A stretch of DNA of 64,000 nt from Cryobacterium levicorallinum (GCF_004402405.1 NZ_SOFE01000014.1:62001-126000), one strand, 5' to 3'. Counted from the first letter of the stretch, positions 35,915 through 44,772 are shown. The notes: generated by a model not told the origin, from the sequence alone. Numbers and translations are program-made.

Positions 35915-36676
35915 TCAAAATTGGATTCCGCGGGTGAGCGCGCCATCGATCAGCAGGTTCGCGCCCGTTGTTCGGCTCGACACCGGGCTGGATAGAAACA
36001 CGACGCTCGCTGCAATCTCCTGCGGCGTGCCCATGCGACCGGTCGGGTTGAGCCCTACCGCCTCGGTGAAGAAGTCGGTATCACTGGTCTCGAGGCTCTC
36101 CCAGACTCCACCCGCATGGTACGTATTGCCCGGTGAAACCGTATTTGCACGGATTCCTTTCGCTGCAAGCTGGTAGGCGACACCGGCAATGTAACCGATG
36201 ATGGCCGTCTTCACCGTGCCATACGGGCCGCTCGCGAAGTCCACCTCGCGGCCGGATACGCTCGACAACGCCACTATCGACGGCGCGGTGCTCTGCTCCA
36301 GAAATGGGATCGATGCCTTCACGAGGTTGACCGTTCCCATTAGATCGACCTCGATTGAGTCCGTCCAGTTGGCCGCCGTATCTGGAATGGCCAGGGCGCT
36401 CACGTTACTCACCACCATGTCGATGCCGCCGAAGCGCTTGGCGGAGTCGGCAACCCATCGCCCCAGAGCCTCGCTGTCGCGTACGTCGAGCACCGTGCCG
36501 ACGACAGTGGCTGGGCCATTGGCGAATTCGGATTCGGTAGCGGCGACTTCCGCTGCACTGCGGGCACAGAAGGCGACGTTGGCGCCCTCGGCAACGAAGG
36601 CATCGACGATCGCGCGCCCGATGCCCTTCGTGCCGCCGGTGACGAGTGCGGTTTTTTGGGCGATGCGCAGATCCAA
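35915..36676 (-). CDS. Short-chain dehydrogenase/reductase (SDR)
   Basis: A 253-residue classical SDR. TGGTKGIG is at about residues 14-21, VVSNVSA replaces the usual NNAG motif, the catalytic serine lies in LSSVSGREVD and the tyrosine/lysine pair in YGTVK. SRTTGANLLIDGALTRGI is the common C-terminal motif. The TTG start has GAAAGGACC upstream. It is downstream of the acetamidase gene on the same strand and may be in one operon with it. Substrate unknown. Confidence 0.85.
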   Translation of the reverse strand: MDLRIAQKTALVTGGTKGIGRAIVDAFVAEGANVAFCARSAAEVAATESEFANGPATVVGTVLDVRDSEALGRWVADSAKRFGGIDMVVSNVSALAIPDTAANWTDSIEVDLMGTVNLVKASIPFLEQSTAPSIVALSSVSGREVDFASGPYGTVKTAIIGYIAGVAYQLAAKGIRANTVSPGNTYHAGGVWESLETSDTDFFTEAVGLNPTGRMGTPQEIAASVVFLSSPVSSRTTGANLLIDGALTRGIQF

Positions 36677-36731
36677 GGTGGGTCCTTTCGGTGATGCGGG
36701 TTCGGAGCGAGTGAGAAAGTCTCGGAACAGG

Positions 36732-37730
36732 TCAGCGGATGGCGGCCCGCTCGCGCAGGTCGCGGTGCATCCCGTCGAAAGCGTGAACGGTGGGGAATAG
36801 CGATTTGCGCACCTTCACGACGACGCTGTAATTGGGGTCGACCACGTTGGCAATGGGTGCCTCGGCGGTCTGGCTAAGCAGTTGGTAGGCATCCATTTCG
36901 TGCAGATCGAAGAGCTCGCTGAGCCAGCGGATCATCTCGAGCTGAGCGATCCGCCAGGAATCTTCCATGGGTCGGGACGAGCCGACGATCATCCAGTAGT
37001 CGTCGGTTTCCAGGCGCGGCCATAGCGGAGCGCGGCCCTTGATCAGGTCGACCAGAATGACGGAGTTCATTGCACCCTCGACGGCGGTGCCGCAGCTCTC
37101 ACCCTCGCCCTGCCGGTAGTGACCGTCGCCGATAGAGAATAGAGCGCCCTCAACGTTTACACCTAGAAAGACGGTGGTGCCGGGCTTGATCTCGGGGGTA
37201 TCCATGTTGCCGCCAAAACGCTCGGGCACGAGGGAGGAGCGCACCTCGCCCCCTGATGGGGCTACTCCCACCGTGCCGAGCATGGGTGCGAGTGGCAGTG
37301 CTACCTCAAAATCGCTAAAGCGGGATTGGAAGCCGACGGTGCCAGCCAGCGTATCAACCTCGTAGATCCAAGTAGCTTCAGGCAGCGCCTGTTGCAGCAT
37401 GGCGGTGCGATCGGTGCTCGTCATGCCGCCAAAGAAGGGGATGGCAGCCGAGGCTCCCCAGCTGCGCGCCGGGGTGAGATCAATGATGTGAATGGCCAGA
37501 GTGTCGTCCGGTTCGGCCCCTTCCACGTAGAAGGGGCCGGTCTGCGGGTTGAGGTAGCGAAAGTCGAGCACGTGGCTGGCGACGTCGCTGACGCGCGTCA
37601 GTGCGTGGTTGAACGCGTCCTCCGACCAGAGGTTGAGCAGGGTCCCTGGCCGCACCCGGTGGCTGGGCGCCGCGCCGCCGAAGGTGTACACGAACTGGCT
37701 GCGATCCGGGCGAAAGTCGAGGGAGTCCAT
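36732..37730 (-). CDS. Acetamidase/formamidase family protein
   Basis: A 332-residue beta-rich amidohydrolase of the FmdA/AmdA family. Visible features are HVLDFRYLNPQTGPFYVEGAEPGD-like start (with EPDDTLAIHI), GAAIPFFGG, TVFLGVNVEGALFSIGDGHYRQGEGE near the middle (conserved DxHxxxGxGE-type metal/active-site motif) and DDYWMIVGSSRPMEDSW. It hydrolyses short amides to acid and ammonia in characterised members. The ATG lies just downstream of a 15-base palindrome. An earlier in-frame ATG adds 14 unrelated residues and was not chosen. Confidence 0.83.
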   Translation of the reverse strand: MDSLDFRPDRSQFVYTFGGAAPSHRVRPGTLLNLWSEDAFNHALTRVSDVASHVLDFRYLNPQTGPFYVEGAEPDDTLAIHIIDLTPARSWGASAAIPFFGGMTSTDRTAMLQQALPEATWIYEVDTLAGTVGFQSRFSDFEVALPLAPMLGTVGVAPSGGEVRSSLVPERFGGNMDTPEIKPGTTVFLGVNVEGALFSIGDGHYRQGEGESCGTAVEGAMNSVILVDLIKGRAPLWPRLETDDYWMIVGSSRPMEDSWRIAQLEMIRWLSELFDLHEMDAYQLLSQTAEAPIANVVDPNYSVVVKVRKSLFPTVHAFDGMHRDLRERAAIR

Positions 37731-37738
37731 AATGCAGC

Positions 37739-37753
37739 ATATCGCGGCGATAT
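37739..37753. promoter_or_regulatory. Palindrome upstream of the acetamidase gene
   Basis: ATATCGCGGCGATAT is a perfect 15-base palindrome nine bases upstream of the minus-strand ATG. Its place between promoter and start makes it a candidate operator. No regulator can be assigned. Confidence 0.45.
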
Positions 37754-37816
37754 ATGCCCACGTCGTCACCATATGCCGATACCTGCATGGCTTGCGTTGG
37801 CGGCGGTCAACCTACT

Positions 37817-37945
37817 TCAATCCGCGGCGGGGAGTAGAAAATCGCTCAGACCGGATGCCCCGCCCACGACGTAATACCCGTCGCCAGCGTCGGTCCCACC
37901 CATGAGCACGCCCCGCGCGGCGCGGTAGGCGGCGCACCGCTCGAG
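37817..37945 (-). pseudogene. C-terminal fragment of an unidentified gene
   Basis: A minus-strand frame reads ERCAAYRAARGVLMGGTDAG and then DGYYVVGGASGLSDFLLPAAD before TGA. It has coding-like composition but no start, beginning where the HEPN fragment ends. I do not recognise the family. It appears to be the 3' end of a gene joined to the toxin remnant by deletion. Confidence 0.35.
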
Positions 37946-38013
37946 GGTGGTCGGTTGAGTACGTCAATATGATCGAGTGCGTCCCGCACGAGCTCGACAT
38001 CGGACCGGCTCAC
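37945..38013 (-). pseudogene. HEPN-type toxin fragment (HepT-like), first ~23 residues
   Basis: Starting at a GTG that overlaps the MNT stop codon (GTGA), the frame reads VSRSDVELVRDALDHIDVLN and then leaves family-like sequence. Start, overlap and first helix fit HEPN-domain proteins that pair with MNT antitoxins. The rest of the domain, including the RX4-6H ribonuclease motif, is missing. It is a dead remnant. Confidence 0.6.
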
Positions 38014-38280
38014 AGCGGCACGGCCTCTTTCACTACTCGTTCAGAGAGGTGTTCGCGAAGGCCACTGGCCACGACGTCAACTTTGGTTCCGAGCTGGTCG
38101 CCCAGCTCGCGTTCCAATCGAGCCAGCGCGAGCAGTCCCGTTCTTGGCGCAATGTCGGCCTTCAGGTCGATATCGGACTCCGAGGTATCGATGCCGCGGG
38201 CAGCACTCCCGAAGACGCGGAGGTTCGTAGCCCCGTGAGCGGCGGCCAGAGCGATTATCTTGCTGCGATGCTGCCATCGC
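38010..38280 (-). pseudogene. MNT-type minimal nucleotidyltransferase antitoxin, 5' end damaged
   Basis: The minus-strand frame contains HRSKIIALAAAHGATNLRVF, the signature GSAARG...SDIDL (FGSAARGIDTSESDIDLKAD) and the family C-terminus SGLREHLSERVVKEAVPL. This is the MntA/MNT family, which adenylylates and neutralises a HEPN toxin. No start codon is available: at its 5' end the gene abuts the Fic remnant on the other strand. The core looks otherwise intact, but its toxin partner is truncated. Confidence 0.72.
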
Positions 38281-38955
38281 TTTGGCCGACGGCTTAAACC
38301 TCGACGCCGTTCTCACCATGCACCGTGCTCTGTTGGAGAAGTCGAATCCCCTGATTGTCGGACGCTGGCGGAACGAGCAAGTGTGGATCGGCGGTGATTC
38401 AATTTCTCCGCACAACGCCTCGTTCATTCCCCCGCACCAGGACCGAGTCCCCGAATTCATGGATGACGTAATGAAGTTCGTACGTCGCAGCGATCTCCCT
38501 GTGATCGCGCAGGTCGCGATAGCGCATGCTCAGTTCGAAACCATCCATCCCTTCCCCGACGGCAACGGTCGCACCGGGCGCGCCCTAGTGCAGGGGATGC
38601 TGCGCGCAGGCGGCGTCACCAAAAACGTGACCGTCCCAGTCTCCGCCGGTCTCCTCGGCGACACCAAGGGCTACTTCAATGCACTTAATGCTTATCGCAA
38701 TGGGGATGTGCGTCCGATTATCGAGACGATGGCGGAAGCCGCGTTCGCTGCCGTCACAAACGGTCGCAGGCTGGAGAAGGAAATCACGTCGATCACCGCC
38801 GGATGGGACGCAACGGTACAAGCGCGCTCGTCGATGCCGGCATCCTGTCTCAGCCGACAGCAGGCCGACGCAATCGCCACTGGCAGGCGACAGAACTACT
38901 GAACGCGCTGGACGATTTCGGTGCCCGCGCACGTCGTCAACGCTTGGGAAACTGA
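38267..38955 (+). pseudogene. Fic-domain protein pseudogene (N-terminus lost, internal deletion)
   Basis: The frame begins abruptly at DAAIALADGLNLDAVLTMHR, lacking the Fic N-terminal region, and contains the AMP-transferase motif HPFPDGNGRTGR (38546-38581). After WDATVQARS the reading frame changes: the C-terminal winged-helix part (LVDAGILSQPTAGRRNRHWQ ... ARRQRLGN) continues in another frame to TGA at 38955. An internal deletion near 38820-38835 explains this. Fic proteins AMPylate target proteins. This copy lacks a start and is frameshifted. Confidence 0.8.
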
Positions 38956-39067
38956 GGGCCCTCAGATTTCGCATTACGTGTCGCGCGCGGAACTCACGAC
39001 TCCCCTCTGGCTTGCTCCGCGCGATAGGACGGGACCTCGAAGGGGTTCTGGGGAAGGGGTGACTCCG

Positions 39068-39251
39068 GTGAGCTACACAGTAGAAGTCACACGCGAGGGA
39101 GGCCGAAACTCGGGCGGTGGTCACCGACACGTCCGAACGCGCCGTCGAACTGGCCGACGCAGGTTATTCGGTTCGCGATATCGGACACCTCCTCGGCATC
39201 ACAAAGGGCCGCGATTCCCGAATCGTCCCCGGCAGGCGTATCAGAGCCTGA
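39068..39251 (+). pseudogene. HicB-like antitoxin pseudogene with internal deletion
   Basis: GTG with a GGGG-rich site upstream starts MSYTVEVTREGG, typical for the beta-strand start of HicB-like antitoxins. The middle is missing: in another frame the sequence resumes as EAETRAVVTDTSERAVELAD and AGYSVRDIGHLLGITKGR, a C-terminal helix-turn-helix. The two parts are joined by an internal deletion of unknown size with frameshift. No toxin gene is seen beside it. Confidence 0.55.
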
Positions 39252-39466
39252 GTATGCACGCTCCACTCCGGTGCACGGTCACGTCGGTATGAAGTGCGCG
39301 CACGCGAGCGGAACGTCGATTCTCGGCGTCCAAACCCAGCACGAGCGACGATTTGTTGCGAAAAATAGCAAGAAAACGCCGCTCCGTGACCGATATTCTG
39401 AAAGAGCAGCCTTTTCGGTGCGCACGCCCGTCGCGACCGCGGCACTCACGAGAACGGGAGGTTCCC

Positions 39467-40873
39467 ATGTCGATATCTGTTGAAAAAACACACGTAGCTA
39501 ACGCTCTGGTCGGAGAGCCCGAGGTTCTCGAAGACGGCGTCAATCTCGCGCAGCATCCGTCCTGGCTCGACCTCAAGGCCGCGGCGACCTCGCTGCAGGG
39601 CCTGCAGTCGCAGGACGGCTCGATTGCCGACGCCTCGCGGCATGCGGATGCTGACGTCTCCGTTTCGCGCATCACCGCCGCGGTCACCGACCTCGCGCCG
39701 CGCTTCACACACGATGCCGCCTATCTTGAAGCCCTGATCGTGGACTTTGACCGTTGGGCCTCCGACGGATTCGGCGTGCCCGACTTCTACGATTCCCTGA
39801 TGGCTTTTCAGCCGCAGCAGCACCGCATCAACGGGCTGCGCCACCTCGTGGTATTCCCGATGTACACGCAGAACGGCAGCGCCAACCGGCTCGTCGAGGC
39901 CGTGCTGATCGAGGTCATCTGGCCGGAATTCATCGGCGAACTTGAGGCCGGCTATACGAACAAACTGTTCGTGCCAATTCGTTTTCTCGATTTCACGCCT
40001 GGCTACGACACCAACTCGGCCGTACTCTTTCCCGAGACGGTCGCGATGCGCGAGATTCCGACGTTTACCTGGGGGGCGATTTTCGCCGACCGTGAAGCCG
40101 CCCGTTTTCGCCGGGTCGTGCGCGCGGCCGCCGAGATCACGCGGCTCGAGCTGCCGTCCGAGGCTACCGCGCTGCTCGACGACCAGCACCTCACCGAAGA
40201 GACCTTCGTGATGTGGGATCTCATCCACGACCGCACGCACATGCGCGGCGACCTGCCGTTCGACCCGTTCATGATCAAGCAGCGCATGCCGTTCTTCCTG
40301 TATTCACTCGAAGAACTGCGCTGCGACCTGACCGCCTTTCGCGAGTCGGTCACGATCGAGCGCAGCGAGCTGGCCAGCCCGGAGGCGCGTCGGCACGCGA
40401 AACTGGTGCAGTACGCGGTCATCTTCGACCGCATCTTTCGGTTCGCCATCACCGGCAACCGGGTGCGCAACTATGACGGCCTCGGCGGCCAGCTATTGTT
40501 CGCCTGGATGCACCAGCACGGTGTTCTGCACTGGACCGACACCCGCCTCACCTTCGATTGGGACGCCGTTCCCGAGGTGGTCATCGCACTCGGAGCGCAG
40601 GTCGACGAGCTGTACTGGGCGTCGATCGACCGACCGAAGAAGGCGCACTGGCTCGCGGCCTACGAGATGATCTCGAAGACCCTCACTCCGAATCCGGCGT
40701 CGACCTGGGCCCGCGGCCTGCCGCTCGAGGTGCTCGCCGGCGCCCCGAAGGGCTACACCGACCAGGTTCTCGACGACGAATTTCCGCTGTCGATGTTCTT
40801 CGAAGCGCTGGAAAAGAAGATGCGCACGGTCATCGACTCGACGGCCGGTATCACCGCCAGCGCGGTCGACTGA
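39467..40873 (+). CDS. DUF6421-like protein of unknown function
   Basis: A 468-residue soluble protein without signal peptide or membrane helices. GGGAGG precedes the ATG. It contains the histidine-rich stretch DLIHDRTHMRGDLPFDPFMIKQ near residues 250-270 and LFAWMHQHGVLHWTD near residue 345, which could bind metal. I associate it with the actinobacterial DUF6421 family, which I recall next to SDR and threonine aldolase genes, as here. The SDR start overlaps its stop (TGATG), so the two are translationally coupled. No function is known to me. Confidence 0.75.
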   Translation: MSISVEKTHVANALVGEPEVLEDGVNLAQHPSWLDLKAAATSLQGLQSQDGSIADASRHADADVSVSRITAAVTDLAPRFTHDAAYLEALIVDFDRWASDGFGVPDFYDSLMAFQPQQHRINGLRHLVVFPMYTQNGSANRLVEAVLIEVIWPEFIGELEAGYTNKLFVPIRFLDFTPGYDTNSAVLFPETVAMREIPTFTWGAIFADREAARFRRVVRAAAEITRLELPSEATALLDDQHLTEETFVMWDLIHDRTHMRGDLPFDPFMIKQRMPFFLYSLEELRCDLTAFRESVTIERSELASPEARRHAKLVQYAVIFDRIFRFAITGNRVRNYDGLGGQLLFAWMHQHGVLHWTDTRLTFDWDAVPEVVIALGAQVDELYWASIDRPKKAHWLAAYEMISKTLTPNPASTWARGLPLEVLAGAPKGYTDQVLDDEFPLSMFFEALEKKMRTVIDSTAGITASAVD

Positions 40874-41538
40874 TGGGTGCCAGTCTGGCCGTCGCTGGCC
40901 GAACCGTGCTCATCGCCGGGGCGACCAGCACGGCCGGCCTGGCCGTCGCCTCGTCACTAGCGGATGCCGGCGCGCGCGTCGTCGCCGTCGGCTCCAATCT
41001 CGCCCGCCTCCAGTCCGTGCTCGCGGTCGCGCCCGAGGCCGCGCTCTACGAGTGCGACCTCACTGACTTTGCCGCCGTGACTGCCCTAGCCGGCGCGATC
41101 GGCCCGATCGACGGGCTCATTCACCTCGTGGGCGGCTGGCGCGGCGGCGGCGGTTTGGCCGGTCAGACCGACGAGGATTGGGAATTTCTGCACTCGCACG
41201 TGGTCACCACGCTGCGCAACACCACCCGGGCGTTCAACGCCGACCTGCTGGCCGCGTCGGCCGGGCGGCTCGCCATTGTGTCGAGCGTGTCGGTAGACCG
41301 ACCGACCGCTGGCGGCGCAAATTATGCGGCCGCGAAGTCCGCGGCCGAAACCTGGGTGCGCGCGGTCGGAGCGGGGTTTGCGAAAGCGGGTGACACCGCC
41401 GCGGCTGCGATCTTCGTCGTGCGCTCGCTCGACGGGCTCGAAACAGATCTGGCTACCCGGGTGACGGGTTTGTGGGAGGAGGCGGCGGCATCCGTCAATA
41501 ACAGTCGGGTCCTGCTCAAGGCCGACACCGAAACCTAA
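40873..41538 (+). CDS. Short-chain dehydrogenase/reductase (SDR), compact
   Basis: A 221-residue SDR. The nucleotide site is AGATSTAGLAVASSLADAG near residue 15, GLIHLVGGWRGGGGL takes the place of NNAG, and the catalytic YAAAK follows IVSSVS. It is short because the C-terminal region ends soon after ATRVTGLWEE. It is translationally coupled to the DUF6421-like gene, suggesting the two act on one substrate or product. Substrate unknown. Confidence 0.82.
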   Translation: MGASLAVAGRTVLIAGATSTAGLAVASSLADAGARVVAVGSNLARLQSVLAVAPEAALYECDLTDFAAVTALAGAIGPIDGLIHLVGGWRGGGGLAGQTDEDWEFLHSHVVTTLRNTTRAFNADLLAASAGRLAIVSSVSVDRPTAGGANYAAAKSAAETWVRAVGAGFAKAGDTAAAAIFVVRSLDGLETDLATRVTGLWEEAAASVNNSRVLLKADTET

Positions 41539-41582
41539 TGCTGTGAAACACAAGCCGCGCTGCCGAAACCGGCGCACGCGCC

Positions 41583-41614
41583 GGCCGGTGGATGTGTCGG
41601 CCGGTGGATGTGTC
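41583..41614 (+). repeat. Tandem duplication of a 16-base unit
   Basis: GGCCGGTGGATGTGTC occurs twice head to tail (41583-41598 and 41599-41614) in the spacer before the ABC ATPase gene. It is the only perfect tandem copy of this size noticed in the window. Confidence 0.85.
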
Positions 41615-41664
41615 GCGCCGGCCGCCCGCGCTACCGTGAAGTCACGCACAACGAAGGGGCGGGC

Positions 41665-42549
41665 ATGCTCGACATTCGGGGAGTCACCAAGAGCTACGGA
41701 ACCCGGCAGGTGCTCAGCGACGTGAGTTTCACCGTCGGGGACGGCCGCATGACCGGCTTCGTCGGCGCGAACGGGGCCGGCAAGACCACGACGATGCGCA
41801 TCATTCTCGGTGTGTTGTCGCCCGACTCGGGCACCGTGCTCATCGACGGGGTTCCGGTTACCGCGAGTGATCGCCGCCGGTTCGGCTACATGCCCGAGGA
41901 GCGTGGCCTCTACCCGAAAATGAAGGTCGCCGAGCAACTCGTCTACCTGGCCCGCCTGCACGGGCTGTCACCGGCATCCGCTCGCCGCAACACGACCAAT
42001 CTGCTGGAGCAGCTCGGCCTCGGCGAACGGGCCGGCGATACCGTCGAGTCACTGTCGCTCGGCAACCAGCAGCGCGCCCAGATCGCCGCCGCGCTCGTGC
42101 ACGACCCCGAGTTTCTCGTGCTCGACGAGCCGTTTTCCGGCCTTGACCCACTCGCCGTCGAGGTGGTCATGAGCGTTCTCGCGGGTTACGCGGCGCAGGG
42201 CGCGCCCGTGCTGTTCTCGTCGCACCAGCTTGACATCGTCGAACGGCTCTGCAACGACCTCGTCATCATCGCCGAGGGTGAAATTCGCGCCAATGGCTCC
42301 GGCGAGGCCTTGCGCGACCAACACGGTCGCCCCCGGTATGAGATTCGTACCGCGGGCAACATCAGCTGGATCCGTTCGCAGCCCGGCATCACCGTCGTCG
42401 ACTTCGACGGCGATTACGCCGAATTCGACGCAGAAACGGATGCCGCCAGCCAGGCCGTCCTGCAGCACGCGATCACGCTCGGCGCGGTTCACACCTTCAG
42501 CCAGCAGAGACCCAGTCTCGCCACCATCTTCAAGGAGGTCATCGCATGA
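41665..42549 (+). CDS. ABC transporter ATP-binding protein (NatA-like)
   Basis: A 294-residue ATPase. Walker A GANGAGKTT lies near residue 37, the signature SLSLGNQQRAQIAAAL near residue 130 (degenerate LSLGN instead of LSGGQ, as in NatA-type exporters), Walker B FLVLDEPFSGLDPLA near residue 155 and an H-loop in LFSSHQLD. AAGGGG precedes the ATG. It couples to the downstream permease by an ATGA overlap. The pair is a probable efflux system; substrate unknown. Confidence 0.88.
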   Translation: MLDIRGVTKSYGTRQVLSDVSFTVGDGRMTGFVGANGAGKTTTMRIILGVLSPDSGTVLIDGVPVTASDRRRFGYMPEERGLYPKMKVAEQLVYLARLHGLSPASARRNTTNLLEQLGLGERAGDTVESLSLGNQQRAQIAAALVHDPEFLVLDEPFSGLDPLAVEVVMSVLAGYAAQGAPVLFSSHQLDIVERLCNDLVIIAEGEIRANGSGEALRDQHGRPRYEIRTAGNISWIRSQPGITVVDFDGDYAEFDAETDAASQAVLQHAITLGAVHTFSQQRPSLATIFKEVIA

Positions 42550-43658
42550 GCAACGCCACCCGCCCGCTGCACACCGCGCCCACCTTCGCCCAGGGTGTCT
42601 GGCTGGTTTCCAACCGCGAGATCGCGGCGCGGTTGCGCAGCAAATCGTTTCTGATCGCGACCGGCATTTTGCTGTTCATCTCGATGGGCTCCGTCATCGT
42701 CGGCAGCATTATGAGCCAGAACACCAGCCTGACCAAGGTCGCCGTGGTCGGCACCGCGATCAGCGTCGTCGAGCAGACGCAAGCCTTCGACATCGTGGAA
42801 GCATCCAGTGCCGAAGACGCCGAGGCGCTCGTGCGCGATGGCACGGTCGATGCGGCCGTTGTGCCGTCGACGAATCCCGCTTCCTTGCTTGGCATCACCG
42901 TGATCGCGCTCGATTCGGCGCCGGGCGAGGTTCTCGGCGCGCTCAGCGTGAACCCCGAACTTGCGATTCTCGAACCGGCCGAGCAGGACGGTTTTCTTGC
43001 GTACCTCGTGGCGATCGGCTTTGGAATCATCTTTCTCATGTCCGCGACAACCTTTGGCGCCACGATCGCGCAGAGCGTCGTCGAAGAGAAGCAGACCCGC
43101 ATCGTGGAGATTCTCCTGTCAACGATTTCGGTGCGGGCCCTGCTCGCCGGAAAGGTGCTCGGCAACAGCCTGATGGCGTTCGCGCAGATCGTCTCGATCG
43201 GCTTGTTGGTCTCGATCGGTCTGGCGGTGACCGGGCAGCGGGTGCTGCTGGCCGACGTCGGCCCGGCGATCGTGTGGTTCGCCGTGTTCTTCGCCTTCGG
43301 CTTCGTGCTGCTCGCCGCCCTCTACGCGGCCACGGCATCAATGGTGTCCCGGCAGGAAGACGTGGGATCAGCGACCTCGCCGGTGTTGTTCCTCGTCATG
43401 ATCCCGTATTTCATGGTGGTTTTCTTCAACGACAACCCACTCGTGCTGGCAATCATGTCGTACGTGCCGTTCTCAGCGCCGGTCGGGATGCCGGTGCGCA
43501 TCTTCCTGGGCCAGGCCGAATGGTGGGAGCCGGTGCTCTCGCTCGTCGTGCTCGCCCTGTCGACGATGGTGGTGATTCTGATCGGGTCGCGCATCTACTC
43601 GAACGCGCTGCTGCGTATGGGCTCCCGCGTCTCCCTGCGCGAGGCTCTGCACAAGTAG
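42546..43658 (+). CDS. ABC transporter permease (NatB-like)
   Basis: A 370-residue ABC-2 type membrane protein. One helix near residue 40 (FLIATGILLFISMGSVIVG) is followed by a large extracytoplasmic domain and then five or six helices from about residue 160, with the family motif VVEEKQTRIVEILLSTISVRALLAGKVLGN near residues 178-207. This architecture is typical of NatB and related sodium or drug exporters. It is coupled with the ATPase gene by a 4-base overlap. Confidence 0.87.
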   Translation: MSNATRPLHTAPTFAQGVWLVSNREIAARLRSKSFLIATGILLFISMGSVIVGSIMSQNTSLTKVAVVGTAISVVEQTQAFDIVEASSAEDAEALVRDGTVDAAVVPSTNPASLLGITVIALDSAPGEVLGALSVNPELAILEPAEQDGFLAYLVAIGFGIIFLMSATTFGATIAQSVVEEKQTRIVEILLSTISVRALLAGKVLGNSLMAFAQIVSIGLLVSIGLAVTGQRVLLADVGPAIVWFAVFFAFGFVLLAALYAATASMVSRQEDVGSATSPVLFLVMIPYFMVVFFNDNPLVLAIMSYVPFSAPVGMPVRIFLGQAEWWEPVLSLVVLALSTMVVILIGSRIYSNALLRMGSRVSLREALHK

Positions 43659-43707
43659 CGGCATCCACTTCGTGCAGACGGCCAGACGAATGCGGGAGGA
43701 TGGAGGG

Positions 43708-44772
43708 GTGACCCAACTCCATGATCTTTCGTCCCGCGGTTTCGCCTCCGACAATTACTCCGGCATTCATCCGGAGATTCTGGAGGCGATGACCCGGGCC
43801 AATGGCGCCCACCAGGTCGCCTACGGTGAAGACGTCTACACGGCCCGGCTACAGGAGGTCTTCGTCGAACAGTTCGGCGCTGGCGTTGAAGCGTTCCCCG
43901 TTTTCAATGGCACCGGCGCCAACGTCACCGGGCTGCAGTCAATGCTGCCACGCTGGGGCGCCGTGATCTGCTCGGCCACCGCGCACATTCACACTGACGA
44001 GGGCGGCGCCCCCGAACATGTCGGCGGCTTCAAGCTGCTGCCGGTCGTGACCCCCGACGGCAAGCTGACCCCGGAGCTGATCGACCAGGAGGCCTGGGGC
44101 TGGGGCGATGAGCACCGCGCCCAGCCGCTCGTCGTCGCGATCACCCAGACCACCGAGCTCGGCACCGCGTACACCGTCGACGAGGTGCGCGCCATCGCCG
44201 ATCACGCCCACTCCAAGGGCATGACGCTGCACATGGACGGCGCCCGCATCTCCAACGCCGCCGCCAGCCTGGGTGTGCCGCTGCGCGCGTTCACCCGCGA
44301 CGCCGGCGTCGACGTGCTCAGCTTCGGCGGCACCAAGAACGGCATGATGCTCGGTGAGTGCATCGTGGTATTGAACCCATCGGCATCCACTGGTCTGAAA
44401 TTTCTGCGCAAGTCGAACATGCAGCTCTCCAGCAAGATGCGGTTCGTCTCGGCGCAGCTCATCGCGCTGCTCGACGGCGACCTGTGGCTGCGCAACGCCA
44501 GCCATGCCAATGCCATGGCGGCTCGGCTGCGCGGCGCGCTCGAGACCGAACTCGCCCAGGGAACCATCACCGGCCTCAACTTCAGTCAGGCCACCCAGGC
44601 CAACGCCATCTTCGCCACCCTGCCCGACGGTGTCGCCGACCGGCTGCGCGAATCCTTTCGCTTCTACGACTGGGATGCGTCCAAGAACGAGGTGCGCTGG
44701 ATGTGCGGCTTCGACACGACCGAAGACGACATCGACCAGTTCATCGCCGCCATCACCCGAGAACTGTCATGA
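43708..44772 (+). CDS. Low-specificity L-threonine aldolase family protein
   Basis: PLP enzyme of 354 residues that cleaves L-threonine or allo-threonine to glycine and acetaldehyde. It shows RGFASDNYSGIHPEILEAM, FNGTGANVTGLQ, HIHTDEGGAPE, LHMDGARISNAAASLG and the Schiff-base lysine in LSFGGTKNG near residue 210. The GTG is preceded by GGAGGATGGAGGG; an upstream start is possible but not needed. The stop overlaps the acyl-CoA ligase start (ATGA). Beta-eliminating lyase relatives are the alternative. Confidence 0.88.
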   Translation: MTQLHDLSSRGFASDNYSGIHPEILEAMTRANGAHQVAYGEDVYTARLQEVFVEQFGAGVEAFPVFNGTGANVTGLQSMLPRWGAVICSATAHIHTDEGGAPEHVGGFKLLPVVTPDGKLTPELIDQEAWGWGDEHRAQPLVVAITQTTELGTAYTVDEVRAIADHAHSKGMTLHMDGARISNAAASLGVPLRAFTRDAGVDVLSFGGTKNGMMLGECIVVLNPSASTGLKFLRKSNMQLSSKMRFVSAQLIALLDGDLWLRNASHANAMAARLRGALETELAQGTITGLNFSQATQANAIFATLPDGVADRLRESFRFYDWDASKNEVRWMCGFDTTEDDIDQFIAAITRELS

